Shown: piece after piece, positions 17,657-26,188 of the stretch | Numbering within the stretch: position 1 is the stretch's first letter | Layout of the letters: each line of letters starts with the position of its first letter | Source: Microlunatus antarcticus | GTDB lineage: Bacteria > Actinomycetota > Actinomycetes > Propionibacteriales > Propionibacteriaceae | Direction of reading: 5' to 3' | Assembly (NCBI RefSeq): GCF_014193425.1 | Contig: NZ_JACHZG010000001.1 | Location: forward strand, 3,472,001 to 3,536,000 | DNA: 64,000 bases | The notes under the pieces: model-generated | Database searches by the model: none | Told to the model about the DNA's origin: nothing | The model's input: the letters and a program-made list of their open reading frames with translations, nothing else | Translations under genes and position numbers: made by a program

Positions 17657-17752
17657 TGACCACTGGTCATTCGAGCCCCTCCCCCAGCTCCCTGCACCGC
17701 CCCGGCGTGACCACTGGTCAGCCGGGGACGCGTCGTCCGTGACCACTGGTCA
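17657..17752. promoter_or_regulatory. Array of three identical 13-bp palindromes, candidate operators
   Basis: TGACCACTGGTCA occurs at 17657-17669, 17708-17720 and 17740-17752, each preceded by G. Centre spacings are 51 and 32 bp, near whole turns of the helix. The last copy is about 67 bp before the predicted start of the exonuclease-UvrC gene (TACGGT at 17799-17804). A dimeric regulator binding all three cooperatively is inferred. Confidence 0.65.
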
Positions 17753-17812
17753 CGACCCCGCTCGAACAGGTGTGCGAGCTTCTGTCAGGGGAAGCCCGTA
17801 CGGTCTCGGCCC

Positions 17813-19552
17813 ATGACCACCCCGGCGCAGGCGAGCTTCGACGACCTCGGGACGCCGCTGTCGGACCTCACCTACTGCGTCGTCGACCTGGAGACCACCG
17901 GCGGCGCGGAGACGGACCGGATCACCGAGATCGGGGCGGTCAAGGTGCGCGGCGGCGAGGTCGTCGGCGAGTTCCAGACGCTGGTCAACCCGCGGACGCA
18001 CATCCCGCCGCTGATCGCGGTGCTCACCGGCATCACCAGCTCGATGGTCGCGGCCGCACCGACGCTGCGCGAGGTGCTGCCCGCCTTCCTCGCCTTCGCC
18101 CACGGCACCGTCGTGGTCGCGCACAACGCGCCCTTCGACACCGGCTTCCTGCGCCGGGCCTGCGAGGGGCTCGGCTACCCGTACCCGCGCTGGCCGGTGC
18201 TCGACACCGCCGCCCTCGCGCGGGTGATCCTGCTGCGCGACGAGGTCCCCAACTGCAAGCTCGGGACCCTGGCGCGGCACTTCCGGACCACCGTCACCCC
18301 CAACCACCGGGCGCTCACCGACGCGCAGGCCACGGTCGACGTGCTGCACGGGCTGATGGAGCGGGTCGGCAACCTGGGGGTGCACACCCTGGAGGACCTG
18401 CAGGAGTTCAGCCGGCAGGTCTCCCCGCAGCGCCGCTCCCGGCGGACCTGGGCGGCCGGGCTGCCCGAGACCGCAGGCGTCTACCTCTTCGTGGCCGAGC
18501 AGCCCGCGACCGCCGACGGCGAGGCCCAGCGCCACGTGCTCTACGTCGGCAAGTCCAAGAACCTCCGGGCGCGGGTGCGGACGTACTTCACCGCGTCGGA
18601 GAAGCGGCGCCGGATGGACGAGATGGTCCGGGTGGCCACCGGCGTCGAGACGATCGTCTGCGACACCCAGCTGCAGGCCGACGTCCTCGAGCTGCGCCTC
18701 ATCGCCGCGCACGCGCCGCGCTACAACCGGCGCTCCAAGTTCCCCGACCGCCAGACGTGGGTCAAGATCACGACGGACGTGTTCCCCCGGCTGTCGATCG
18801 TGGGCGCGGTCAAGGAGGACGGGGCGACCTACTTCGGCCCCTTCGCCCGGCGCCAGGCCGCCGAGGACGTCGTGCTCGCGGTCTACGACGGCTTCCCGCT
18901 GCGCCAGTGCACGACACGGCTGAGCCCGACCCGGCCCACCAACGCCTGCGCCCTGGCCGCGATGGGCCGCTGCTGCGCCCCGTGCGACGGCTCGGTCGGC
19001 CGCGAGGAGTACGCCGTCCTGGTCGAGCAGGTGCGCGCCGCGCTGTGCACGGACGCCCGCCCGGCGGTCTCGGCCGTGTCGGCCCGGCTGACGCGCCTCG
19101 TCGGCGAGCACCGCTACGAGGAGGCCGAGACGATCCGGCGGCGGCTGGACACGCTCGGCCGGACCGCGCGCCGCTTCCACCGGGTGTCGAGCCTGGCCGC
19201 GTGCCCCGAGATCGTCGCCGCGCGCCGCGAGGGGGCGGGCTGGGACATCCACGTGATCCGGCACGGCCGGCTGGCCAGCAGCGGGGTCGCCGGGGCGTAC
19301 GACGTGCCGCAGGCCGTGGCCCGCAGCACGGTCGCGACCGCCGAGACCGTACGACCCGCCCCGGCGCCCCTGCCCGCCGCCGGCATCGAGGAGACCGAGC
19401 GCATCGCCGACTGGCTGGAGCAGCCCGGGGTCCGCATCATGCACATCGAGGGCGAGTGGGCCTGGCCCCTGCACGCGGTGCTCGACCACGAGACCCTCGT
19501 CCAGCACGCCCTCGGGGGGCAGGCGGCGCCGCAGCCCGCGCTGGCCGGGTGA
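17813..19552 (+). CDS. DEDDh exonuclease - GIY-YIG (UvrC/Cho-like) fusion protein
   Basis: This 579-residue protein joins a 3'-5' exonuclease to a nicking domain, implying DNA repair. The exonuclease has Asp25 and Glu27 in VVDLETTG, Asp109 in NAPFDTGF, and His165/Asp170 in NHRALTDA, all five DEDDh residues. A GIY-YIG domain follows (about 217-300) with GVYLF and VLYVGKSKNLRARV, then a UvrC-like CxxC region (ACALAAMGRCCAPCDG). The same architecture occurs in M. tuberculosis Rv2191. The ATG at 17813 has TACGGT eight bases upstream. The three palindromes before it suggest regulated expression. It runs towards the Lrp-like gene. Confidence 0.9.
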   Translation: MTTPAQASFDDLGTPLSDLTYCVVDLETTGGAETDRITEIGAVKVRGGEVVGEFQTLVNPRTHIPPLIAVLTGITSSMVAAAPTLREVLPAFLAFAHGTVVVAHNAPFDTGFLRRACEGLGYPYPRWPVLDTAALARVILLRDEVPNCKLGTLARHFRTTVTPNHRALTDAQATVDVLHGLMERVGNLGVHTLEDLQEFSRQVSPQRRSRRTWAAGLPETAGVYLFVAEQPATADGEAQRHVLYVGKSKNLRARVRTYFTASEKRRRMDEMVRVATGVETIVCDTQLQADVLELRLIAAHAPRYNRRSKFPDRQTWVKITTDVFPRLSIVGAVKEDGATYFGPFARRQAAEDVVLAVYDGFPLRQCTTRLSPTRPTNACALAAMGRCCAPCDGSVGREEYAVLVEQVRAALCTDARPAVSAVSARLTRLVGEHRYEEAETIRRRLDTLGRTARRFHRVSSLAACPEIVAARREGAGWDIHVIRHGRLASSGVAGAYDVPQAVARSTVATAETVRPAPAPLPAAGIEETERIADWLEQPGVRIMHIEGEWAWPLHAVLDHETLVQHALGGQAAPQPALAG

Positions 19553-19619
19553 GGGAGCGGCGGAGCCGGTCGGCGAGGGGTGGCCCCCGGCGGGCCGGGG
19601 CGACCCTAGGATGGCCGGC

Positions 19620-19898
19620 GTGGTGACCGCGATCGTCTTCATCAACGCCGAGGTGGCGCGGATCAGCGAGGTGGCCGAGGCGGTCGCGGCGCTGCCCGGG
19701 GTCTCGGAGGTCTACTCCGTCACCGGCGCGCTCGACCTCGTCGCGATCGTGCGGGTCGCCGACCACGAGCAGGTCGCCGGCGTCGTGGCCGACCGGCTCA
19801 ACAAGGTGCCGGGCATCCTCCGCACCGAGACCCACATCGCGTTCCGCGCCTACTCCGCGCACGACCTCGAGGCGGCCTTCTCCCTTGGCGGCGACTGA
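19620..19898 (+). CDS. Stand-alone Lrp/AsnC ligand-binding (RAM) domain protein
   Basis: This protein of about 92 residues is the effector-binding half of Lrp/AsnC regulators without the DNA-binding helix-turn-helix. The pattern TAIVFINAEVARISEVAEAV and VTGALDLVAIVRV is typical. It may sense amino acids or form mixed assemblies with full regulators. The start is GTG 19620, seven bases after TAGGAT (19607-19612), fitting a leaderless mRNA; ATG 19611 and GTG 19623 are alternatives. It is close to trpD in related genomes, as I recall. Confidence 0.82.
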   Translation: MVTAIVFINAEVARISEVAEAVAALPGVSEVYSVTGALDLVAIVRVADHEQVAGVVADRLNKVPGILRTETHIAFRAYSAHDLEAAFSLGGD

Positions 19899-20097
19899 GC
19901 CGGACGGGTCGGCGCCACCGCCGCCCCTGACCGACGACCTCGCCACCCGCGGACCCTGGGTCACGACCCGCACCCTGACGGCCGTCGTCCTCGTGCTGGT
20001 CGTGCTGCTGCTCGTCAGCGCGGTCGTGGGCTTCGTCCTGCTGCACCAGCCGCGACTCACGCCCCTGCCGGTGCCCTCGGTCTCGTCGATCGCCTGA
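19885..20097 (+). CDS. Small single-pass membrane protein, unknown
   Basis: A 70-residue reading frame starts at TTG 19885, overlapping the preceding stop by 14 bp. It has a polar proline-rich N-terminus, then one strong hydrophobic helix (about 33-55) and a short outer tail. The overlap suggests coupling with the Lrp-like gene. No family is recognised. The start codon is weak, and the gene is accepted mainly because the frame keeps high third-position GC and a clean membrane segment. Confidence 0.55.
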   Translation: MAATEPDGSAPPPPLTDDLATRGPWVTTRTLTAVVLVLVVLLLVSAVVGFVLLHQPRLTPLPVPSVSSIA

Positions 20098-20131
20098 CGC
20101 CCCGCCCGGCGAGGTGGGCGCCGCCGACGCG

Positions 20132-20977
20132 CTAGCCGACGAAGGTCGGCAGCGCGACGGCGACCACGCAGACCACGACGACGGCGAGCAGGCCGACGAC
20201 CTGGGCCGCCGTGCGGTTGCCGCGGGGCGCGTACGCCAGCACGGCGCCCGCCAGCGCACCCACGGCGATGCCACCGATCATCGTGAGCCAGCCGAAGCTG
20301 GAGAAGCCGACCACCAGGCTGTAGAGCACGAGGATGACGAAGAGGCCCACGTCGCCGCGGACGTCCTCGCCGCTCTTGCGCTTGCCGATGGCGTTGGCCG
20401 CCAGCAGACCGACCACGGCCGAGGCCGCCCCGAGCGTGGCGCCGTTCTCCGGACCGAGCAGGTAGAACAGCGTCGAGCCGCCGAGCGTCGCAGTGAAGTA
20501 GATGGCCAGGAACCTCGCCGGTCCGACCTCGGACTCGATCGCCCGTCCGGCGAGCCAGAGGACGAGCAGGTTCATGACCAGGCCGAGCAGCCCGCCGGAG
20601 ACGAGACCGCTGGTGACGAGGCGCCACAGCTCCCCGGCCGCGACGTACGGGTTGACCATGAGGAGCCAAGGCAGGACGAGGCCTCGCGTGACGAGGTTGG
20701 TCACGTAGACCACCGCCAGGGCGATCATCACGCCCTTGGTCGCCACCCCGCCCCCGGGCGCCATGCGCGCCCCGAAGCGGGTCCGCGGCTCGCGGACGTT
20801 CGCCCGCCCGAGCCCGACGCAGCGGGGGCACTGGAACCCGACCGAGGCCGTGTTCATGCACTCCCCGCAGATCGGCCGACCGCACCGCTGGCACGCGATG
20901 CCGGTCTGCCGGTCCGGGTGCTTGTAGCAGGCCGCGAAGCCGGGGGCGGTGAAGTCCGGCCCCGTCTCCGCGGTCAT
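20132..20977 (-). CDS. Rhomboid-family membrane protein with zinc-ribbon N-terminus, catalytic residues replaced
   Basis: This 281-residue protein has a Cys-rich N-terminal segment (Cys17, 29, 32, 37, 40, 50, 53) like a B-box or zinc ribbon, then six hydrophobic segments of the rhomboid type. Active rhomboid proteases have GxSG and a paired His before GG. Here the Ser position is Ala185 (GAASAV, 183-188) and the His position is Met233 (LTMIGG). The upstream HxxxN motif keeps only Asn136. It is therefore probably an inactive rhomboid. The gene follows a cyclophilin gene by 19 bp, a pairing seen in other actinobacteria. RBS GAAGG supports the ATG. Confidence 0.87.
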   Translation of the reverse strand: MTAETGPDFTAPGFAACYKHPDRQTGIACQRCGRPICGECMNTASVGFQCPRCVGLGRANVREPRTRFGARMAPGGGVATKGVMIALAVVYVTNLVTRGLVLPWLLMVNPYVAAGELWRLVTSGLVSGGLLGLVMNLLVLWLAGRAIESEVGPARFLAIYFTATLGGSTLFYLLGPENGATLGAASAVVGLLAANAIGKRKSGEDVRGDVGLFVILVLYSLVVGFSSFGWLTMIGGIAVGALAGAVLAYAPRGNRTAAQVVGLLAVVVVCVVAVALPTFVG

Positions 20978-20996
20978 CGTGGTGCCTTCGGCAGCA

Positions 20997-21542
20997 TCAG
21001 GAAGCGGACCCGGCGCTGCCGAGCGTCACCGACTCGATGACGACGGGCTCGACCGGACGGTCGCCCCGGCCGGTCTTCACGTTGGCGATCTCGTCGACCA
21101 CCGCACGGCTGGCGGCGTCGGCCACCTCGCCGAAGATCGAGTGCTTGCGGTTGAGGTGCGGCGTGTTCGTCACCGTGATGAAGAACTGCGAGCCGTTGGT
21201 GCCCGGGCCCGCGTTGGCCATGGCCAGGAGGTAGGGCCGGTTGAACGACAGGTCGGGGTGGAACTCGTCGGCGAAGGTGTAGCCCGGGCCACCGGTGCCG
21301 GTGCCCAGGCGGTCGCCCGTCTGGACCATGAAGCCGTCGATGATGCGGTGGAAGATGACGCCGTCGTAGAACGGGCCGGTCGTCTTCGCGCCCGTCTGCG
21401 GGTCCTGGTACTCCAGCGTGCCGCCGGCCAGCCCGACGAAGTTGGCCACCGTCTTGGGCGCCTGGTCGGCGAACAGGTTCAGCGCGATGTCGCCGTGGTT
21501 GGTGTGGAGGACTGCCGTCTGCTGGGCCACGAGAAGAGGCAC
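20997..21542 (-). CDS. Peptidyl-prolyl cis-trans isomerase, cyclophilin type
   Basis: This 181-residue cyclophilin catalyses proline isomerisation during protein folding in the cytoplasm. Family landmarks include FHRIIDGFMVQTGD, with the catalytic Arg, and MANAGPGTNGSQFFIT. No signal peptide is present. The GTG at 21542 directly abuts AAAGG, so the GTG at 21527 is an alternative with normal spacing. It is the first gene before the rhomboid-like gene. Confidence 0.92.
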   Translation of the reverse strand: MPLLVAQQTAVLHTNHGDIALNLFADQAPKTVANFVGLAGGTLEYQDPQTGAKTTGPFYDGVIFHRIIDGFMVQTGDRLGTGTGGPGYTFADEFHPDLSFNRPYLLAMANAGPGTNGSQFFITVTNTPHLNRKHSIFGEVADAASRAVVDEIANVKTGRGDRPVEPVVIESVTLGSAGSAS

Positions 21543-21731
21543 CTTTCTGATGAGGATCCGGTCTGCCCGGACGTCGGCCGCGAGCGCTCAGGACCCCGGT
21601 GGGTCCGCGCGGCTGGGTCCCCCATCCTGGCAGACCGCGCCAACGCGGCCCGTCTCTCCGGCCTGACCAGGGCGGACGCTACGGTTTGGGGGTGGCTGGT
21701 GGACGCCGGCCGCCCTCTGGAGGAGACACCC

Positions 21732-23093
21732 GTGAACAAGACCCCTGACCCCGGCGAGGTCGTGCGCGACAAGGTCGTCCCCGTCGCGCAGGCCGCCGCG
21801 GAGAAGACCGTGGCCCTCGCGCACAGCGCCGCCGAGAAGGTCGCCCCCCTCACCCACCAGGCGGTCGAGGCGGTGACCCCGTTCGCGCAGCAGGTGAGCG
21901 ACGCCGTGTCGCCGTACGCCCACCAGGCCGCCGACGCGGTCGGGCCGTACGCGGCCCAGGTGAACGACCTCGGCCACCAGGCCGCCGACCGCGTCGCGCC
22001 GTACGCGCACCAGGCCGCCGAGGCCGTCGCGCCGTACGCGGCCCTCGTCCGTCAGCAGGGCGTGAAGTCGGGCCACGACCTGGCCGACCGGCTCGAGCCG
22101 GCACTCGAGGCCGCCCGGGAGGCGTTCTCGGGAGCGCGTGACAAGGTCACGAGCGAGTACGTCCCCGCCGTCGGCGCCGCTGCGGCCACCGCCGCCGCGT
22201 CGGCCACGCCCCTGGTCACGTCGGCCGCGGACCGCGGCCGGTCGCTCGTGCAGAGCGTCCGCAAGGAGCCCGCGGTGGTCCTGCCGCCGCCGCGCAAGAA
22301 GCACCGCTGGCTGACGACCCTCGCCGTCGTCGGCGCCGCGGCCGCCGCCACCTACGTCGTCGTCCGCAAGCTCGTCGGCGACAAGGGCTCGCAGTGGCAG
22401 ACCGCCCGCCCGACCACGCCGTACGCACCGCCCGTGGCGGCCGAGCCGCGCGTGTCGGCCGAGGCCGGCGTCGCCGAGCCCCAGCCCGAGACGGCCGGGC
22501 CCGGCGAGACCGACGTCGTGGCCAGCACCACGTCGCTCTACGGCACCGCCGGCACGCCCGGTGACGAGTCCGGCACCGTCGAGGACGTGGACGGCTCGGC
22601 GATCGCCGCACGCCACGCGAACCTCGACGACGTCGCCTCCGTCGACGAGGGCGACGACGCCCCGTCCGTGCCCTCGGCCACCGACGCCGGGTCGACCGGG
22701 GCCGGCACCACCGGGTCCTCGGACAGCACCGGAGACGACTCGACCGGGGCCGACAACGTCGGTGCCGGTGCAGAGACGCCCTACGGCGACGAGAAGATCG
22801 AGACCGAGCTCGAGACCGTCGAGGAGCGGGCCTACGAGGAGCCGGCCGACGCGGTCTGGGCCGAGCAGGACACCAAGACCGGTGGTGGCCCGGAGGCGCA
22901 CCCCGAGCGCTACGACATGGCCGGGGCCTACGTCGGGGTCGAGCCCCCGGAGGGCTTCGCCATCAAGGGCAACGAGCGGTCGATGAAGTACCACCTGCCC
23001 GACTCGAACGGCTGGGCACGCACGATCGCCGAGGTCTGGTTCAGCTCGGAGGAGGCGGCCCAGCAGGCCGGCTTCACGAAGGCCCAGCACTGA
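21732..23093 (+). CDS. Repetitive helical membrane protein with C-terminal sunset domain
   Basis: This 453-residue protein has four parts. Residues about 15-135 are amphipathic helix with 11-residue repeats, such as SPYAHQAADAV and APYAHQAAEAV. A membrane helix follows near 195-215 (LAVVGAAAAATYVVV). Residues about 230-395 are acidic, Ser/Thr/Gly-rich and probably disordered. The C-terminus (about 400-450) matches the sunset domain: FAIKGNERSMKYHLP and IAEVWFSSEEAAQQAGF. GGAGGAG lies six bases before the GTG at 21732. The repeats suggest a membrane-surface or scaffold role; function is unknown. Confidence 0.8.
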   Translation: MNKTPDPGEVVRDKVVPVAQAAAEKTVALAHSAAEKVAPLTHQAVEAVTPFAQQVSDAVSPYAHQAADAVGPYAAQVNDLGHQAADRVAPYAHQAAEAVAPYAALVRQQGVKSGHDLADRLEPALEAAREAFSGARDKVTSEYVPAVGAAAATAAASATPLVTSAADRGRSLVQSVRKEPAVVLPPPRKKHRWLTTLAVVGAAAAATYVVVRKLVGDKGSQWQTARPTTPYAPPVAAEPRVSAEAGVAEPQPETAGPGETDVVASTTSLYGTAGTPGDESGTVEDVDGSAIAARHANLDDVASVDEGDDAPSVPSATDAGSTGAGTTGSSDSTGDDSTGADNVGAGAETPYGDEKIETELETVEERAYEEPADAVWAEQDTKTGGGPEAHPERYDMAGAYVGVEPPEGFAIKGNERSMKYHLPDSNGWARTIAEVWFSSEEAAQQAGFTKAQH

Positions 23094-23132
23094 CGCACCG
23101 GCACCACCGGCACGACGAGCACTGACCCCTGC

Positions 23133-23160
23133 GGGCGGTCCGGGGAGACCCGGGCCGCCC
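23133..23160 (+). terminator. Hairpin terminator after the sunset-domain gene
   Basis: Arms 23133-23144 (GGGCGGTCCGGG) and 23149-23160 (CCCGGGCCGCCC) pair at 11 of 12 positions with a four-base loop, 40 bp after the stop. The rest of the gap to 23310 holds a short direct repeat CCCGGACAAC (23172 and 23190) and no gene. Confidence 0.65.
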
Positions 23161-23309
23161 GTAGTCGTCTGCCCGGACAACCCAGACCACCCGGACAACA
23201 CCTGTGGCGACACCGCCAACACCACCCGTGACACATCGGGGGCCCTCCGCGGGCCTTCTCCTGCTGAGGGCTCCTGGCGTGGAGCCCACGACGGAGACGG
23301 GAGAACGAC

Positions 23310-23891
23310 GTGGTGGTGTCGACGACAGGGTCCGGGGCCCGGACGACCGCGGGGACCGGGACGGGCGGGGTGTCGGGGCACGACGAGATGGACGCCCGCT
23401 GGGTCGACGCCCGGCCGTTCCGGGCGCACCTGCGCCACCTCATGTCCGCGGGGTCGCTCGACGTGGCGGAGGTGGCCGTCGTCCTGGGCCTCCCGACCCG
23501 GACGGTCCGGAACCTGCTCGAGGGCCGCGCGGGGCGGGTCCCCCGCCGGATCAGCCCGCCGACCGCCCGCCGGCTGCTGCTGGTGCGGCCCGACGACGTG
23601 CAGGGGCTCCGCTGGCGTCTGGCCCCGGCCGACGAGCCGCGGGCCGCGCTCGGACGGCTCCGGGCGAGCGGCTGGTCGGTCGACGAGGTGGCGTCGGCCG
23701 TCGGCTTCGGGCTCGAGGAGCTCGCGGCGCTGGACCGGCACACGCACGGCAACCGGCTGCTGGCCGTCCGCCTCGTCGGTCTCGCCCGGGGCCTGCCCGC
23801 CGCCCTGCACGACGAGGACCGGGACGACGAGGACCTGCACGTCGAGGACCTGCACGACGAGAGCCGGGACGACGTGGCGTCGGCCGCGTGA
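23310..23891 (+). CDS. Putative helix-turn-helix protein with acidic tail
   Basis: I do not assign a family. The 193-residue protein has a likely helix-turn-helix at about 50-72 (DVAEVAVVLGLPTRTVRNLL), and a second helical pair at about 121-140 (SVDEVASAVGFGLEELAAL) that looks like a repeat of the first. The C-terminus is strongly acidic (DEDRDDEDLHVEDLHDE). A DNA-binding role is inferred. The GTG at 23310 has GGAGACGGGAGA upstream; ATG 23388 is a shorter alternative. It lies 28 bp before the prepilin peptidase gene. Confidence 0.7.
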   Translation: MVVSTTGSGARTTAGTGTGGVSGHDEMDARWVDARPFRAHLRHLMSAGSLDVAEVAVVLGLPTRTVRNLLEGRAGRVPRRISPPTARRLLLVRPDDVQGLRWRLAPADEPRAALGRLRASGWSVDEVASAVGFGLEELAALDRHTHGNRLLAVRLVGLARGLPAALHDEDRDDEDLHVEDLHDESRDDVASAA

Positions 23892-23918
23892 GCCGCCGGC
23901 GCTCCGTACGATCGCCCG

Positions 23919-24611
23919 GTGCCGCTCCCGTCCTCCTCCCCCGGCCTGCTGCCGGGCGGGTGGGACGTCGTGCTGCTCGTCCTCGTGGCGGCCGTCCCGG
24001 TGCTCCTCGGCACCCGCGCCGTGCTGGTCCGCCTGCCCGAGCCGGCCGAGCCCGAGGGCAAGACGCCCTACCGGGCGCTGCCGACGCGTGGCTTCGTGAC
24101 CGCGTGCACCGCGCTGGCGGTCGGCACGGCCGGCCTGGTCGGGCTCACGCTGCCGACGGGCACCTGGCCGCTGTGGTGGGTCCTGTGCGGGCCCGCCCTG
24201 GTGCTCGTCGCGATCGACGCTCGGACGACGTGGCTGCCCCTCGGGCTCACCCGTGCCGTCTGGGTCCTGACCGCCGGGGCCGCCGTGCCGGCGACGTTCC
24301 TCGGCGGGGTGCCGCTCCTGGTGCGCAGCGCGGCCGGGGCGGGCGCGGCCGCTCTGCTCTACCTGCTGCTGTGGCGGCTCAGCCGGGGCGGCCTGGGCTT
24401 CGGCGACGTCCGGCTGGCGCCCGTGCTGGGCGCGGCGACCGCTGCCGCGGGCTGGTCGACGCTCGTCGCGGCCCTGCTGCTCGGCAGCCTGGTCGGGGCG
24501 GCCGTCGGGGTCGTGCTGGCGCTGCGGGGCCGCCCGGGCGCCTTCCCGTACGCGCCGTCGATGTTGGCCGGCGCGTTCCTGGCCTGCGGGGTGCGTGCCC
24601 TCAGCGGGTGA
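23919..24611 (+). CDS. Prepilin peptidase (A24 family)
   Basis: This 230-residue membrane protease would cleave leader peptides of type IV prepilins. The two catalytic aspartates are in VAIDARTTWLP (about residue 99) and GFGDVRLAP (the GxGD motif, about 165). Several hydrophobic helices span the rest, and the N-terminal methylase-like Cys domain is absent. No Tad pilus genes are in the window. The GTG at 23919 has TACGAT six bases upstream, a leaderless pattern. The 3' end overlaps the convergent gene by 11 bp. Confidence 0.85.
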   Translation: MPLPSSSPGLLPGGWDVVLLVLVAAVPVLLGTRAVLVRLPEPAEPEGKTPYRALPTRGFVTACTALAVGTAGLVGLTLPTGTWPLWWVLCGPALVLVAIDARTTWLPLGLTRAVWVLTAGAAVPATFLGGVPLLVRSAAGAGAAALLYLLLWRLSRGGLGFGDVRLAPVLGAATAAAGWSTLVAALLLGSLVGAAVGVVLALRGRPGAFPYAPSMLAGAFLACGVRALSG

Positions 24612-25041
24612 GGGCGCCGACGGCCGCGGCCGCCGCGGGGTCGCGCTCGGGCAGCACGACGAGCAGGGCCTCGGCGTAGGCGTCGCTCGCGTCGGGCCGC
24701 GGCTCGGTGTGGAAGGCCCCGGCCGGCCCGGCGCCGCTGACCACGAAGCCCTCGCCGACGCGGTCGAGGGAGAGGAAGGCGTCACCGAGCAGACCGCGGA
24801 GCTGCTCCTCGCGCGGCATCCACACCACCGCGTCGGACTCCACCGAGTCGAGGGCCCACTCGACGGTGCCGTTGAAGTGGAACCGCTCCTCGCCGTGCCG
24901 CACGATCAGCTCGACGACCATGTCGGCGATCGTGAAGACGGACTCGGAGATCTCCGGCCGCGGGATGAAGAACTGGTCGCCGTTCGCGGGCGTCCAGTCC
25001 AGGACGGGAGCGAGCCGGCTGGCGAGGTCGCGTGATATCAC
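24601..25041 (-). CDS. Conserved actinobacterial protein of unknown function
   Basis: This 146-residue soluble protein has landmarks ISRDLASRLAPVLDWTPANGDQF in the N-terminal third, then FNGTVEWALDSVESDAVVWMPREEQL. Similar proteins are common in actinomycetes and some carry a pilus-assembly name, which I do not rely on; next to a prepilin peptidase gene it is at least suggestive. The GTG at 25041 is six bases after TACGCT, which fixes the start over the longer frame to 25074. It converges with the peptidase gene. Confidence 0.78.
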   Translation of the reverse strand: MISRDLASRLAPVLDWTPANGDQFFIPRPEISESVFTIADMVVELIVRHGEERFHFNGTVEWALDSVESDAVVWMPREEQLRGLLGDAFLSLDRVGEGFVVSGAGPAGAFHTEPRPDASDAYAEALLVVLPERDPAAAAAVGALTR

Positions 25042-25111
25042 ACGTCCAGCGTACGGACCTCTGCGTCCCGCCACCGGGCGTGCCGGGGCCGGGACCCCGT
25101 CGAGCGGGGTC

Positions 25112-26188
25112 CTACCGCCGGACGGACCGTACGGCGTGGGTGGCCTCGACCCAGGTGTCGAGCGTCCGGGCGGCCGCCCCGCTGTCGATGGCCTCCCGGG
25201 CCACGTCGAGCTGCCGGGCGAGCTGGTCGGTCAGCCCGTCGGCGTCGGGCCCCTCGTACGCCGCGAGCGCCGCCGCCGCGTTGAGCAGCACGATGTCGCG
25301 GACGGGGCCCGGCCGACCGGCGAGCAGGGCCCGGGTGACCTCGGCGTTGTGCTGCGGGTCGCCCCCGACCAGGTCGTCCGGGACGGCCCGGGCCAGCCCG
25401 AGGTCCAGCGGGTCGAAGGACGTGCGGACGACGACGCCGTCCCGGTGCACCCACACGGTCGAGGCGCTGGTCGTCGTGAGCTCGTCCAACCCGTCGCCGC
25501 CGTGGACGACGAGGCCCTGGTGGCCGCGCCGGGCCAGGACGCCGGCGACGAGCTCGGCGACGCGGAGGTCGGCAACCCCGACGGCCTGCGCGGCGGGCTG
25601 GGCCGGGTTGGCGAGCGGGCCGAGGAAGTTGAAGACCGTGGCGACCCCGAGCTCGCGCCGGACGAGCCCCGCGTGCCGCAGGGCCGGGTGGTAGAGCGGG
25701 GCGAAGAGGAAGGCGATGCCGGCGGCGTCCACGACCTGCTGCTGGTCCTCGGGCACGACGTCGAGCACGACGCCCAGCGCCTCGAGCACGTCGGCGGCGC
25801 CGCTGGCCGACGACGCGGCCCGGTTGCCGTGCTTGACCACCCGCGCGCCGGCGCCGGCGGCCACGATCGCGGCCATGGTCGAGATGTTGACGGTGTTCGC
25901 CCGGTCGCCCCCGGAGCCGACGACGTCGACCGCGTGCCCGCCGATCTCCAGCGGCGTGGCGAAGTCGAGCATCGTCTCGGCGAGGCCGGCGATCTCGTCG
26001 ACCGTCTCGCCCTTCGTGCGCAGCGCCATGACGAAGCCGGCGATCTGGGCCGGGGTGGCGTCGCCCGCGAGGATCTGCCGCATCGCCCAGGCGGTCGTCG
26101 CCCGGTCGGCGTCACGTCGCGCGACCAGGTCGCTGAGGACGCTCGGCCAGGTCGGCCCGGCGGGCGCTGCCGCCACGACCCCGCTCAC
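25112..26188 (-). CDS. trpD: Anthranilate phosphoribosyltransferase
   Basis: It transfers the phosphoribosyl group of PRPP to anthranilate in tryptophan synthesis. The PRPP motif is DVVGSGGDRANTVNIST and the glycine loop is KHGNRAASSASGAADVLEALG. The C-terminal anthranilate region is complete, and the 358-residue length is normal. The GTG at 26188 overlaps the stop of the upstream receiver-like gene as GTGA. No other trp gene is in the window. The position beside ctaE matches M. tuberculosis. Confidence 0.95.
   Translation of the reverse strand: MSGVVAAAPAGPTWPSVLSDLVARRDADRATTAWAMRQILAGDATPAQIAGFVMALRTKGETVDEIAGLAETMLDFATPLEIGGHAVDVVGSGGDRANTVNISTMAAIVAAGAGARVVKHGNRAASSASGAADVLEALGVVLDVVPEDQQQVVDAAGIAFLFAPLYHPALRHAGLVRRELGVATVFNFLGPLANPAQPAAQAVGVADLRVAELVAGVLARRGHQGLVVHGGDGLDELTTTSASTVWVHRDGVVVRTSFDPLDLGLARAVPDDLVGGDPQHNAEVTRALLAGRPGPVRDIVLLNAAAALAAYEGPDADGLTDQLARQLDVAREAIDSGAAARTLDTWVEATHAVRSVRR

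Noticed and set aside
21588-24785. 1065-codon open frame on the minus strand
   Set aside because: Lies opposite the sunset-domain, HTH and prepilin peptidase genes; low complexity Arg/Gly/Pro translation.
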